Made by a program: the position numbers and the translations under genes
Shown: positions 17,672-26,533 of the stretch, in pieces
Position numbering within the stretch: position 1 is the first letter of the stretch
Layout of the letters: the number at the start of each line of letters is the position of its first letter
The notes under the pieces: generated by a model
What the model was told of the DNA's origin: nothing
The model's input: the letters and a program-made list of their open reading frames with translations, nothing else
The model's database searches: none
From: an uncultured Polaribacter sp.
Lineage (GTDB): Bacteria > Bacteroidota > Bacteroidia > Flavobacteriales > Flavobacteriaceae
DNA: 64,000 bases
Assembly: GCF_947503875.1 (NCBI RefSeq)
Contig: NZ_CANNFH010000001.1
Location: 248,001 to 312,000, forward strand
Direction: 5' to 3'

Positions 17672-17798
17672 GGGCGTTACCGCACAGAAAAAGTGTGGTC
17701 GGGCTTTCGCTACTCGTTTTTTGTTCCATTACATTACACAAAAGAACGCAAACAATGAGCTTGTCTTGAGCGAAAGCGAAAGGCTCAATCCCTAACGC
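17672..17798 (+). repeat. Dispersed repeat element, GGGCGTT...CCCTAACGC type
   Basis: It starts GGGCGTTACC, includes CGGGCTTTCGCTACTCG, and ends CTCAATCCCTAACGC. A second, diverged member lies in the opposite orientation at 20393-20517. No ORF is present. This type of element is widespread between genes in Bacteroidota; its biology is unknown to me. Confidence 0.7.
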
Positions 17799-17937
17799 GG
17801 TCTGCAAAAGTACAAAAAGTTAGAAGTATTACAACTGCTAGTATTAAAGAAAAAATAAAATTAAAAATCTTTAGCTAAAAATAGCAATTACCAAACCTAA
17901 ATTAAGACCTTTACAAGACACATAAAAATATTTTTTT

Positions 17938-18162
17938 TTGGAACAAAATCAACAATTTTTAATAGATTTAGCTAAAGCCAAAATGCCTTTTGGTAAATTT
18001 AAAGACCGATTCTTAATAGATTTACCAGAACATTATATTGTTTGGTATAAAAACAAAGGATTGCCAAAAGGGAAGTTAGGTCAACAAATGGCCTTGGTTT
18101 ATGAATTAAAATTAAATGGTTTAGAAGATATTATTCGTAAAATTAAACGAGATTTTAGCTAG
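17938..18162 (+). CDS. DUF3820 family protein (TTG start)
   Basis: 74 residues. AKMPFGKFKDRFLIDLPEHY and KGLPKGKLGQQMALVYELK match the DUF3820 family, small soluble proteins of unknown biochemical role. The family normally has about 15 residues before MPFGK, which places the start at a TTG at 17938 inside a T-run; the only in-frame ATG is that of MPFGK. A stop codon lies just upstream at 17923, so no earlier start exists. It is followed by a bidirectional terminator at 18330. Confidence 0.8.
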   Translation: MEQNQQFLIDLAKAKMPFGKFKDRFLIDLPEHYIVWYKNKGLPKGKLGQQMALVYELKLNGLEDIIRKIKRDFS

Positions 18163-18329
18163 TTGTTAAGACTATTTTCTATAAATATTATAGAAATTAT
18201 ACCAAACGTATAAGCAAGTAAGTCTAAAAAACTAAAAGAAGTAGCTAAAACAAGCTTACAATAGTATGCGTATTTTTCTGGAAAATAATTTTGTAAATTA
18301 CTTAGCTGCAAAAACTCAATACATAAACT

Positions 18330-18363
18330 AAAACGTGTTTTTTATGAAATATAAGCACGTTTT
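18330..18363. terminator. Bidirectional terminator hairpin
   Basis: AAAACGTG (18330-18337) pairs with CACGTTTT (18356-18363); the inner arms TTTTTTAT and ATATAAG extend it. It separates the plus-strand DUF3820 gene from the minus-strand membrane gene, whose stop codon it touches. Confidence 0.75.
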
Positions 18364-18937
18364 ATTTTCTATAATTAATGCCAAAAGCCATGTAACCAAT
18401 ACCTAAAATTGAAATTGACGAAGACCAATAATTTGGCATTACAAAACACATAATTGCAAATAATAAACAAACACCTGCCAATATTAAAAGTCCTTTTCTT
18501 TCTTTTAAATGAAAGAGCACTAATAAAAGAGCGTGAAGAATAAGAAAAACTGGAGTTATAAGATTGATTTCCCCAAATTTTAGCAAACAAATAAGAATTA
18601 TAAAAGTAATGCTATTTAGAAAAATATATTTTTTAGCGACATTTTTAGAATTGCCAGTCCAAAGTTTATCGTTTTCTCTTTTAGCTTTTCTTTTTGCGCT
18701 AAAAAAAAGAGTAAAAGACACCAAAAGAAATAGCGATATAGCAATGGTTATAATTACCATTTCTATAATTTCTGGAGACATCATGGCTAATGGATTGTCA
18801 TCAATTAAAAAGCCGTTTAAAATAGTTTCTATCGCATAACCAGAAATTAAAAAATAAGCACCTATTAAAATACTTGTAAAACCCGCTAGTTTAAAATGAT
18901 TTTTATTTTCTTCTGTGGTAAAGTCTTCGTTTATCAT
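18362..18937 (-). CDS. Multi-pass membrane protein, unknown function
   Basis: 191 residues. After a polar N-terminus (EDFTTEENKNHFK) there are six hydrophobic segments, approximately at residues 17-36, 58-80, 101-118, 122-141, 147-166 and 169-187, with a basic loop (SAKRKAKRENDK) after the second. I do not recognise the family. Its end coincides with a terminator hairpin, and it is divergent from the DUF1801 gene across a 49-nt gap, so the two probably share a promoter region. Confidence 0.7.
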   Translation of the reverse strand: MINEDFTTEENKNHFKLAGFTSILIGAYFLISGYAIETILNGFLIDDNPLAMMSPEIIEMVIITIAISLFLLVSFTLFFSAKRKAKRENDKLWTGNSKNVAKKYIFLNSITFIILICLLKFGEINLITPVFLILHALLLVLFHLKERKGLLILAGVCLLFAIMCFVMPNYWSSSISILGIGYMAFGINYRK

Positions 18938-18986
18938 AAATTTTATAACTTAGGTAAATATACAAAACACATCTAATTTTTAGTTA

Positions 18987-19361
18987 ATGAAACCGGCAGA
19001 AGCACATATTTTAAATCAGCCAGAGCCTTTTAAAAATATTTTATTGCATTTGCAAATTTTAATAGAGCGCAATTTTTCTGATGTAGATTTGCAATACAAA
19101 TGGAAATTGCCTTTTTATTATTTAGAAAATAAACCTTTTTGTTATTTAAATTCATCTCAAAAAAAAGGATTTGTAGATGTAGGTTTTTGGTTAGAAGAAC
19201 CTTTAGAAAAATACAACGAGCACTTAATTACAGACAATAGAAAAGTGGTAAAATCTTTGCGCTATTTTGCTATTGAAGATATTAATGAAACCATTTTATT
19301 ATCTGTTTTAGATGAAGCTTTTAAATTGAAAGGGAATGGTTTTTATAAGAAGAAACTTTAA
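18987..19361 (+). CDS. DUF1801-domain protein
   Basis: 124 residues. EAHILNQPEPFKNILLHLQ, then QYKWKLPFYYLENKPFCYL and VDVGFWLEE follow the DUF1801 (YdhG-like) pattern, a small single-domain fold whose function is not known. The start ATG at 18987 gives the expected length. Its TAA interlocks with the stop of the convergent transglutaminase-like gene (4-nt overlap at 19358-19361). Confidence 0.8.
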   Translation: MKPAEAHILNQPEPFKNILLHLQILIERNFSDVDLQYKWKLPFYYLENKPFCYLNSSQKKGFVDVGFWLEEPLEKYNEHLITDNRKVVKSLRYFAIEDINETILLSVLDEAFKLKGNGFYKKKL

Positions 19362-20311
19362 AGCACTTTGTATTGCAATGCAATTTTACCATTAATAAAA
19401 ATATTTAATTCAGAATTTCTTTTGGCGTTTGGTATGGTAAATATTGTGGTATTACGTACTATTTCTTTTAAAGGTTTTTTAGCGATTCTATTTCCTGTAA
19501 AATTATAAATAAGCGTTGCGTTTTCATTAAAATTTTCAAAAGTTAGTTGAATGTTGTTTTCTTTGTCTGGAGCAATTGTTCCATTTTTAGGAGTTAATAA
19601 TTCTGCTTTAGAATTTAATAAGCCTTGGTTGTAAATGGGTTGATTATAAAACTGTTTTGTTGTTATGCGTCCAAAACGTAAAATCCAAATACTTTCTTCT
19701 GGTAAATGGGTTTTAAATATTTTTTCTTTGGGAATGTTGTAAAAGTAATTATTGTAACTTTTAATCCATTTGCCATTTATTATTGAGCCTGCAGCCCAAG
19801 TTGCATCTAATAACAACCACTTGTTGTCTATTTTTACTGCGTTCCAAGCATGGTTAGTTTTATTTTTAATAATGCCAATTTCGTTAGCGCTGTTTCTAAC
19901 ATTACCACTAATTACTGTTGCCTCTATTTCTAGCAAATCGCAAATTTTTTTATAAGCTTGTGCGTATTGTTCGCAAATGCCTTTTTTAGTTTTAAAAGCA
20001 ATATTTACAATTTTTTCTTTGGCTTCTTGTATTTTTTGTAGCCTTTCAGTTTCATTGCGATATCTAAAACTGTAGCGTCTGTTTTTGGGGTTGTAATATT
20101 CCTCTAAATCGTAATTTATATTATTTGCTAACCAAATAAAGGCGGCTCTTGCTTTTTCTTTATTTGTAGAAAAGTCTTTCTCTATTTTTTTAGCAAGGTT
20201 TTCTACTTTAGTAAATCTTGGGTAGTTTAAAACAAGATGATCTACTTTAGCATACTCTTGAGAATTTATAGCAATGCTAATGAATAAAAAAAGCAAATGA
20301 AATTGTTTCAT
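19358..20311 (-). CDS. Secreted transglutaminase-like cysteine protein
   Basis: 317 residues. Signal peptide about 1-17 (FHLLFLFISIAINSQ). A transglutaminase-like core is shown by the catalytic triad pattern: Cys in KKGICEQYAQAYKKIC, His in NHAWNAVKIDNKW and Asp in LLDATW, preceded by FIWLANNINYD. A C-terminal beta domain follows. Bacterial members act as proteases or protein cross-linkers in the envelope; the substrate is unknown. It is monocistronic as far as can be seen, with a repeat element upstream. Confidence 0.88.
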   Translation of the reverse strand: MKQFHLLFLFISIAINSQEYAKVDHLVLNYPRFTKVENLAKKIEKDFSTNKEKARAAFIWLANNINYDLEEYYNPKNRRYSFRYRNETERLQKIQEAKEKIVNIAFKTKKGICEQYAQAYKKICDLLEIEATVISGNVRNSANEIGIIKNKTNHAWNAVKIDNKWLLLDATWAAGSIINGKWIKSYNNYFYNIPKEKIFKTHLPEESIWILRFGRITTKQFYNQPIYNQGLLNSKAELLTPKNGTIAPDKENNIQLTFENFNENATLIYNFTGNRIAKKPLKEIVRNTTIFTIPNAKRNSELNIFINGKIALQYKVL

Positions 20312-20392
20312 ATTTTATAAAGTTTACACTTTTTGTTAAACAATTATTGTGCCTTTTTTGTTAGAAATTTTATGAATACATCGAATTTACTT

Positions 20393-20517
20393 TAGGGATT
20401 GAAGCTTTCGACTTTGCGTTAGGGATTGAACGACCTGTTTGAGCTCTTTTTTCTGGATCCTGAATTTAATTCAGGATATAGAAAAAAAGCGAGTAGTGAA
20501 AGCCTGTTAAAACGCCC
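20393..20517 (-). repeat. Second copy of the GGGCGTT...CCCTAACGC repeat, inverted
   Basis: Read on the minus strand it starts GGGCGTT, includes GGCTTTCACTACTCGC, contains the palindrome TCCTGAATTAAATTCAGGA, and ends with two CAATCCCTAA blocks. It fills the gap between kdsA and the transglutaminase-like gene. Confidence 0.7.
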
Positions 20518-20531
20518 AAAAAGCAATAATT

Positions 20532-21350
20532 TTACAAGCTATTTATGGTTTTTCTAATAGTTACTAAATTTGTTAAAAGTGCTTCTAAATTGTCTAAATG
20601 TAACATATTTGCACCGTCTGATTTTGCATTTGCAGGATCAAAATGGGTTTCTATAAATAAACCATCTACATTATTTACCACGCCTGCTCTGGCAATAGTT
20701 TCAATCATTTCTGGCCTACCACCAGTTACACCTGCAGTTTGATTTGGCTGCTGTAAAGAGTGTGTAACGTCTAAAACAGTGGGTGCAAAGGCGCGCATTT
20801 CTGGTATTCCTCTAAAATCTACAATCATGTCTTGGTAACCAAACATGGTGCCCCTATCTGTAATCCACGCTTTGTTAGAGCCAGCATCTTTTACTTTTTG
20901 TACGGCATGTTTCATGGCAGCAGGACTCATAAATTGCCCTTTTTTTAGGTTGACTACTTTGCCTGTTTTTGCAGCAGCAACCACCAAATCTGTCTGACGT
21001 ACTAAAAATGCAGGAATTTGCAAAACATCTACATATTCCGCAGCTTTTGTAGCGTCTGAAACTTCATGAATATCAGTAACTGTTGGCACATTAAAAGTTT
21101 CTGAAACTTTGCGAAGAATTTTTAAGGCTTTTTCGTCGCCAATTCCTGTAAAACTATCTATTCTACTTCTGTTTGCTTTTTTAAAACTTCCTTTAAAAAT
21201 ATATGGAATTTCTAGTTTGTCAGTAATTTTAATTACTTTTTCCGCGATTCTTAAAGCCATTTCTTCACCTTCTATGGCACAAGGGCCACAAAGCAAAAAG
21301 AAATTATTAGCATCGGTGTTTTTTATATTAGGAATTTCAGAAAGAATCAT
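20532..21350 (-). CDS. kdsA: 3-deoxy-8-phosphooctulonate synthase
   Basis: 272 residues, the usual KdsA length. It condenses phosphoenolpyruvate with arabinose 5-phosphate to make KDO 8-phosphate for lipopolysaccharide. Diagnostic stretches are LLCGPCAIEGEEMA, FKGSFKKANRSR, TDIHE, KKGQFMSP and TDRGTMFGY, followed by DVTHSLQQPN. The ATG at 21350 is standard. A TATTTTTG box on the minus strand (21367-21374) may be the -7 promoter element. It is divergent from the M28 peptidase gene. The DAHP-synthase alternative is excluded by the KdsA-type sequence. Confidence 0.97.
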   Translation of the reverse strand: MILSEIPNIKNTDANNFFLLCGPCAIEGEEMALRIAEKVIKITDKLEIPYIFKGSFKKANRSRIDSFTGIGDEKALKILRKVSETFNVPTVTDIHEVSDATKAAEYVDVLQIPAFLVRQTDLVVAAAKTGKVVNLKKGQFMSPAAMKHAVQKVKDAGSNKAWITDRGTMFGYQDMIVDFRGIPEMRAFAPTVLDVTHSLQQPNQTAGVTGGRPEMIETIARAGVVNNVDGLFIETHFDPANAKSDGANMLHLDNLEALLTNLVTIRKTINSL

Positions 21351-21471
21351 TTAATCTATTTTTGGGCAAAAATACATATTTTTTATGGTTACTTCTGTAG
21401 CTTTATTTTAAAGCGTTAATGATTTTTATAATTACTAAAAGTAGTACCTTTATAGCCTAATTTAACTTTAA

Positions 21472-22479
21472 ATGAAAAAAGCAAGTATTTTATTAGCGAT
21501 TATAGTTTCTGTTTTGGGTTGCATTTCTATAAATATAGGAAAAGGCGGGGCAGATGGCAAAACCGGAAAAGCAGGTTTATCTGCTAAGTCTGAAGTTGTA
21601 ATAGACTCTAATTTGGTTAGAAAACATTTGTACACTTTGGCTTCTGATGACATGGAAGGAAGAAAAACAGGTACGCCAGGTATTGAAAAAGCAGCGGTTT
21701 ACATAGAAAATGAGTTTAAGAAAATTGGTCTATCTACCTTTAATGGTTTAGAAACATACAGACAAAATTTTGATTTTAAAGCCAGAAGAACTAAAGAAAA
21801 AATTAAAGCTTTTAATGTTATTGGTGTTTTAGAAGGAAAAAGTAAAAAAGACGAAATTGTAATTATTTCTGCACACTATGATCACTTAGGAAAAAAAGAA
21901 AGTGGAGAAGGAGACTTAATTTACAACGGTGCAAATGACGATGCTTCTGGAGTTGCAGGAGTTTTAACATTAGCAAAATATTTTAAAGAAATTGGTAATG
22001 AAAGAACCATAGTTTTTGCTGCTTTTACAGCCGAAGAAATGGGTTTAATTGGCTCTACGCACTTTGGTAAAGGAATTGATGCTGGTAAATTTGTTGCAGG
22101 AATTAATTTAGAAATGATTGGCAAAACACCAAGTTTTGGGCCAAATACAGCTTGGTTAACCGGTTTTGAAAGAAGTGATTTTGGTAAAATTATTCAGAAA
22201 AATTTAGAAGGTACAGGTTATCAGTTATTTCCAGATCCTTACAAGAAGTACAATTTATTTTTTAGATCAGATAATGCGTCTTTAGCAAGATTAGGTGTTC
22301 CTTCGCATACATTTTCTACAACACCAATAGATGTAGATCCAGATTATCATCAGTTATCTGATGAAGCAGAAACTTTAAATATGACAGTAATTACACAAAC
22401 CATACAAGCTGTGGCCAAAGGAACTAAAAGTATAATAGATGGCACAGATACACCAAGTAGGGTAGTGTTAAAAAACTAA
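21472..22479 (+). CDS. M28-family zinc aminopeptidase-like lipoprotein
   Basis: 335 residues. Lipoprotein signal ending IIVSVLGCISIN (Cys17). The M28 domain has SAHYDHLG (zinc His and catalytic Asp), NGANDDASG (bridging Asp), TAEEMGLIGS (catalytic and zinc Glu), INLEMIG (an Asp in most relatives; here Glu) and a late SHTFSTTPIDVDPDYHQLSDE with the zinc His. It probably degrades peptides at the cell surface. It is not similar enough to the 7648-9078 peptidase to be a recent duplicate. Its stop codon lies inside a strong terminator. Confidence 0.9.
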   Translation: MKKASILLAIIVSVLGCISINIGKGGADGKTGKAGLSAKSEVVIDSNLVRKHLYTLASDDMEGRKTGTPGIEKAAVYIENEFKKIGLSTFNGLETYRQNFDFKARRTKEKIKAFNVIGVLEGKSKKDEIVIISAHYDHLGKKESGEGDLIYNGANDDASGVAGVLTLAKYFKEIGNERTIVFAAFTAEEMGLIGSTHFGKGIDAGKFVAGINLEMIGKTPSFGPNTAWLTGFERSDFGKIIQKNLEGTGYQLFPDPYKKYNLFFRSDNASLARLGVPSHTFSTTPIDVDPDYHQLSDEAETLNMTVITQTIQAVAKGTKSIIDGTDTPSRVVLKN

Positions 22480-22523
22480 ATCTGCCTCCTAAAAGAGCAA
22501 GTGTTTTAGGAAACAGATTTAGT
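22475..22523. terminator. Bidirectional terminator hairpin
   Basis: ACTAAATCTG (22475-22484) pairs with CAGATTTAGT (22514-22523), and TCCTAAAA with TTTTAGGA inside. It overlaps the stop of the M28 gene and precedes the remnant on the other strand. Confidence 0.8.
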
Positions 22524-22549
22524 TTGTAATTTTATTATTTTAAAAAGAA

Positions 22550-23300
22550 CTATTCTTTAATCACTTTAAAAGATTTAGAAGCGTTATTTAGTTTACTGTA
22601 TATTTTTACGATATACAAACCTGTGTTTAAGAACTGAACATTTAAATTAGTTGTTAATGCATTGTTTTTATAAATTTCTTGCCCTAAATTATTGTATATA
22701 ATTGTACTATAATCTTTTACATCTGTATTGTTGAGGGTGTTTATTTTTAACACATCTCTTAAAGGATTGGTAACTATTTTAAATTCTTTTATATTTTCTG
22801 AAGTTACATTTAATACGCTTACTACATTAAATTTATGCGCAATTGTTTGCCTTTATAGGTAACCGTAAAAGTATATGCTCCTAAATTACTTAGATTGCTT
22901 ATGGGCCAAAACCAAAAAGAACTGTCAAAATTATTTGTAAAACTTTTATTCCAATCCATACTAAATCCTCCTGGGCCAGTTAGGTTGTAATTTGGATTTG
23001 TACTCGCTTTTTGATTCTTAAAGTAGGCGGCTAAAGTAATATTAGAATTTTATAAAAAATCGTTTCTAATATTGGTGATTTCTTTTTGCGAACAAGTATT
23101 AAGTTTTGGAGGAGAACTATGTGTTAATGCAACATTTATATTTGGAGCATAGTAGTCAGGTTGGTTTTTACACCAAGAAACAATTGCATTACATGGCCCA
23201 ATAAAAGGATCTAGTAAATTGTTATTACTGTCATAAACTTCAAATTGTAAATCTGGTCCTGTAGAACTGCCAATTGCCCCTAAACATGCTTCTTTATGTT
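22550..23300 (-). pseudogene. Remnant of a secreted type IX secretion cargo protein
   Basis: Read on the minus strand this encodes about 240 residues of a larger protein: GPDLQFEVYDSNNN, a beta domain containing NSNITLAAYFKNQK and SMDWNKSFTNNFDSSFWFWP, then a C-terminal type A sorting domain (VKDYSTIIYNNLGQEIYKN ... GLYIVKIYSK). The gene is broken three ways: no start or signal peptide upstream of 23300, an in-frame TAA at about 23050 (NDFL then stop), and a one-base deletion near 22850, in the A-run of YKGK before TIAHKFN. Such domains direct export by the type IX system. I cannot name the enzyme it came from. Confidence 0.8.
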
Positions 23301-23453
23301 TTTTATAAAATATAAAAAATAGTTAAAAATGAATAAAACCAATACTATAAAACACCTTTTTTTGTGTGTTTTTCCTTAAAAATTGTGCAGTTTTCTGCTG
23401 TTAAAACGTAGTTTTCTTTTAAAAAGAGTTCAATAGTTTTTTTGTTTGAAATA

Positions 23454-23490
23454 AAATCCCTTTCAAAAAAAATAATTTTGAATGGGATTT
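23454..23490 (-). terminator. Terminator after the small outer-membrane protein
   Basis: AAATCCCTTTCAAAA pairs with TTTTGAATGGGATTT with one mismatch; a T-rich tail follows on the minus strand. Confidence 0.7.
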
Positions 23491-23510
23491 ACTATTTCTA
23501 AGCAATAAAA

Positions 23511-23954
23511 CTAGAATTGATATCTCACAGATAATGCAACACTATTGCCTAAACCATCATAATTACCAGTAATGCCTACTTCTGGTCTATAATCTAAAGA
23601 AATTAATATAGGTACTTTAAAGTTATATTCTATACCAACAACGCCAGCTCCAAATAAGGCAGAAAATCCAGAATCGAAACCAGCACCAAAACCTGCGTAC
23701 CAATTAAATCTATCTTCCAATGGCCAAACCCATTCATATAAACCAGTTCCTTTAATGCTGCTAAATTCTTCTCTTAAACTTAATACAACTTCTAAACGAT
23801 TGTTTTCTTTTAATTTCTTTTGATAAGAAATACCTGCGCCTAAGCCATCTCCTCCATTAAAACGCAATCCAATTGCATTGTCTGAAATTGTTTGCGCATT
23901 TGCAGCAAATGTTGCTGCAAATACTAGACTTAAGATTACGAATACTTTTTTCAT
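23511..23954 (-). CDS. Small outer-membrane beta-barrel protein
   Basis: 147 residues with a signal peptide (VFVILSLVFAATFAANAQ). Eight or so short amphipathic strands follow, for example NAIGLRFNGGDGLGAGISY and GNSVALSVRYQF with a terminal phenylalanine, as expected for a small barrel assembled by BAM. The family is not recognised with confidence; it resembles the PorT/OmpW-like small barrels of Bacteroidota. It is intact although both neighbours on the same strand are decayed, which suggests it is under selection. Confidence 0.75.
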   Translation of the reverse strand: MKKVFVILSLVFAATFAANAQTISDNAIGLRFNGGDGLGAGISYQKKLKENNRLEVVLSLREEFSSIKGTGLYEWVWPLEDRFNWYAGFGAGFDSGFSALFGAGVVGIEYNFKVPILISLDYRPEVGITGNYDGLGNSVALSVRYQF

Positions 23955-24044
23955 AATATTTTTTATAATTTTTAGATATACGAAAGTATATTTTTAATTG
24001 GTATAAAATTATAAGATTTGTGTTTTTTTTGATTAATATTCATT

Positions 24045-25010
24045 CTAATTTACTTTTATGCGCTCACCTTTAGAATGACTGCTAAATTCTGGTGCATACA
24101 TACTTTGTATCGTTGTAACTCCATTACTAAAATTACCAGCATTGTTTACCCTTACATCATATTCAAAAACATAAATACCTTTTGGTAACGTATTAAAAAA
24201 GAAATTTGTTGTAGCATCTTTAGTGCTTTCATAATATCCTAAATTGTGTTGCTATTTGCATTTAGAAAGTACATTTATAGGTTCAACACCAGAGGCTCTC
24301 ATGTCTTTTAGGTGAATAAATTACATATCTCTATCTGAACTAATTTCTATTCTTACTGTAATTAAATCGCCCACTTTTAACTTTGTTTTATTTGTAATAA
24401 ATCAAATAAGGTAAATCTGTATTTTTTAGATTCTTTTTGGATTTGTAAAAAGCGGAAAAATCTCTTGTTGGTACTTTTTGAAGTTTTTCAGCATTCGCTA
24501 AAGAAGCATTAAAATAGATGGGTATTTCTTTAAAAAGTGAGTTTAAATCCCAAGTTCTAAAGTCCTGTCTTGAGTCTGACTAAGGACTTGATGAGTCTGA
24601 CGAAGAGCTTACTGAGTTTCTAGCAACTGTTGTTCTTCTATAAAATTTATATCTGTTTTGTGTAAAATATTGCCAATATAAATTGGCTAAAATATTTTGC
24701 AAAACATTTTTTGTTGGAAAATTACTTTTCGCAATGTGTTTTTTAAAATTTGTAATTACTTTAAGTTGTGCATTCTCCTCTAATGTTAGTGCAAATTTTT
24801 TTTGATATAAAAGCGATTTTATCAATTGAGGTGCATTATTTTCTATTTCTGCCTTTGTGTAAATAGTTTTTACTATTGCTAATGCAGATTTTGGTAAGTT
24901 ATCAACTTCTAATCTTTCTACCGTTAGCCATAAATCTTCAAATTTTTGCTGCGCGTTAGAAATGCTAGAAAATAGGATAACGACTATAAGTGTGGCTTTT
25001 ATTTTATCAT
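24045..25010 (-). pseudogene. Alpha-2-macroglobulin family gene, internally deleted and frameshifted
   Basis: The N-terminal part (signal VVILFSSISNAQ, then FEDLWLTVERLEVDNLPKSA and NLYWQYFTQNRYKFYRRT) matches the start of the large Bacteroidota alpha-2-macroglobulin proteins, and the end (LPKGIYVFEYDVRVNNAG ... IQSMYAPEFSSHSKGERIKV) matches their C-terminus. Roughly four fifths of the usual protein is missing between them, with the junction near 24400. One A is lost just after the ATG at 25010, and there are stop codons after DSSSP, RDM and SKCK. The intact family traps proteases in the periplasm. This copy cannot function. Confidence 0.85.
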
Positions 25011-25180
25011 AAACAAATAGATTTAGTTTTGTAAAGCACGTTTAATTTAATAAGCAATACAATTTAAAATGAGTAAACCATGCATTAAAACGCGTAAAAC
25101 TAATTTTCGATTGAGTTTCGTTCTAAATATGACAAATATTGTTTTGAGCTTTTGTATTTTTACAGCTTAAATTCTCTATA

Positions 25181-26533
25181 ATGAATATTCATTTTATTGC
25201 TATTGGTGGTAGCGCAATGCACAACTTAGCTATTGCTTTACACCAAAAAGGATACCAAGTTACAGGAAGTGATGATACGATTCATGATCCTTCTAAATCT
25301 CGTTTAGAAAAGTATGGTTTATTACCAAATGAATTTGGTTGGTTTCCAGAAAAATTAACATCAGAATTAGATGTTATTATTTTAGGAATGCATGCAAAAA
25401 AAGATAATCCAGAGTTATTAAAAGCCCAAGAATTAGGTTTAAAAATATATTCTTATCCAGAGTTTTTATACGAACAATCTAAAGACAAAACTAGAGTTGT
25501 AATTGGTGGTTCTCATGGAAAAACAACCATAACTTCTATGATTTTACACGTTTTAAATTATCACGAAAGAGAAGTAGATTATATGGTTGGTGCACAATTA
25601 GAAGGTTTTGAAACCATGGTGCATTTAACCGAAGAAAACGATTTTATAGTTTTAGAGGGAGATGAGTATTTGAGTTCGCCAATAGATATGAGGCCTAAAT
25701 TTCATTTATATAAACCTAATATTGCGTTGTTAAGCGGTATTGCATGGGATCATATAAATGTGTTTCCAACTTTTGAAAATTATAAAGAACAGTTTTCTAT
25801 TTTTACAGATGCCATGATAAATGGCGGAAGTATGGTGTATAATATAGAAGATGAAAACGTGAAAGATGTTGTAGAATCTTCTACAAATCATATTAAGAAG
25901 TATCCTTATGAAACGCCCAAACATTTTATAGAAAACGGAATTACTTATTTAGAAACGGAAGAAGGCGATTTACCTTTAGAAATTTTTGGTAAACACAACC
26001 TTCAAAATTTAGCAGGTGCCAAATGGATTTGTCAGCATATGGGTATAGATGAAGACGATTTTTATGAAGCAATTGCCAGTTTTTCAGGAGCAAGTAAACG
26101 TTTAGAAAAGATTGCAGAAAGTAATACTACTGTAGTTTTTAAAGATTTTGCACATTCGCCATCTAAGGTTGCAGCAACTACAAAAGCTGTAAAAGAGCAA
26201 TACGCAAAAAGAACAGTTTTGGCGTGTTTAGAATTACATACCTATTCTAGTTTAAATGCAGAGTTTTTGGCAGAATATAAAGGAGCATTAAATTTTGCAG
26301 ATAAAGCAGTTGTTTTTTACTCACCACACGCAGTTAAAATTAAACAATTAGAAGAAGTTACAGCACAACAAATAGCCAATGCTTTTGAACGAGATGATTT
26401 GATTATTTATACTAATCCAGAAGAATTTAAGCACTTTTTATTTAATCAGAATTTAGAAAAATCTGCAGTGGTTTTAATGAGCTCTGGTAATTATGGTGGG
26501 TTAGATTTTGAAGAGGTTAAGCGTTTGATTTAG
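25181..26533 (+). CDS. mpl: UDP-N-acetylmuramate:L-alanyl-gamma-D-glutamyl-meso-diaminopimelate ligase
   Basis: 450 residues of the Mur ligase fold: an N-terminal Rossmann part (HFIAIGGSAMHNLA), the ATP loop GGSHGKTT (109-116), EGDEYLSSPID in place of the MurC motif, SGIAWDHINVFP and a C-terminal domain with VFKDFAHSPSKVAAT. The EGDEY, AWDH and FAHSP motifs separate Mpl from MurC. It reattaches the murein tripeptide to UDP-MurNAc during peptidoglycan recycling in the cytoplasm. Its TAG interlocks with the stop of the convergent nucleotidyltransferase gene. Confidence 0.95.
   Translation: MNIHFIAIGGSAMHNLAIALHQKGYQVTGSDDTIHDPSKSRLEKYGLLPNEFGWFPEKLTSELDVIILGMHAKKDNPELLKAQELGLKIYSYPEFLYEQSKDKTRVVIGGSHGKTTITSMILHVLNYHEREVDYMVGAQLEGFETMVHLTEENDFIVLEGDEYLSSPIDMRPKFHLYKPNIALLSGIAWDHINVFPTFENYKEQFSIFTDAMINGGSMVYNIEDENVKDVVESSTNHIKKYPYETPKHFIENGITYLETEEGDLPLEIFGKHNLQNLAGAKWICQHMGIDEDDFYEAIASFSGASKRLEKIAESNTTVVFKDFAHSPSKVAATTKAVKEQYAKRTVLACLELHTYSSLNAEFLAEYKGALNFADKAVVFYSPHAVKIKQLEEVTAQQIANAFERDDLIIYTNPEEFKHFLFNQNLEKSAVVLMSSGNYGGLDFEEVKRLI

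Noticed and set aside
18375..18590. Second open frame on the minus strand inside the membrane gene
   Set aside because: Overlaps the 191-residue membrane protein in another frame and lacks a start context.
21472..22479. Recent duplication of the 7648-9078 M28 peptidase
   Set aside because: The two share only family motifs and differ in length and domains.
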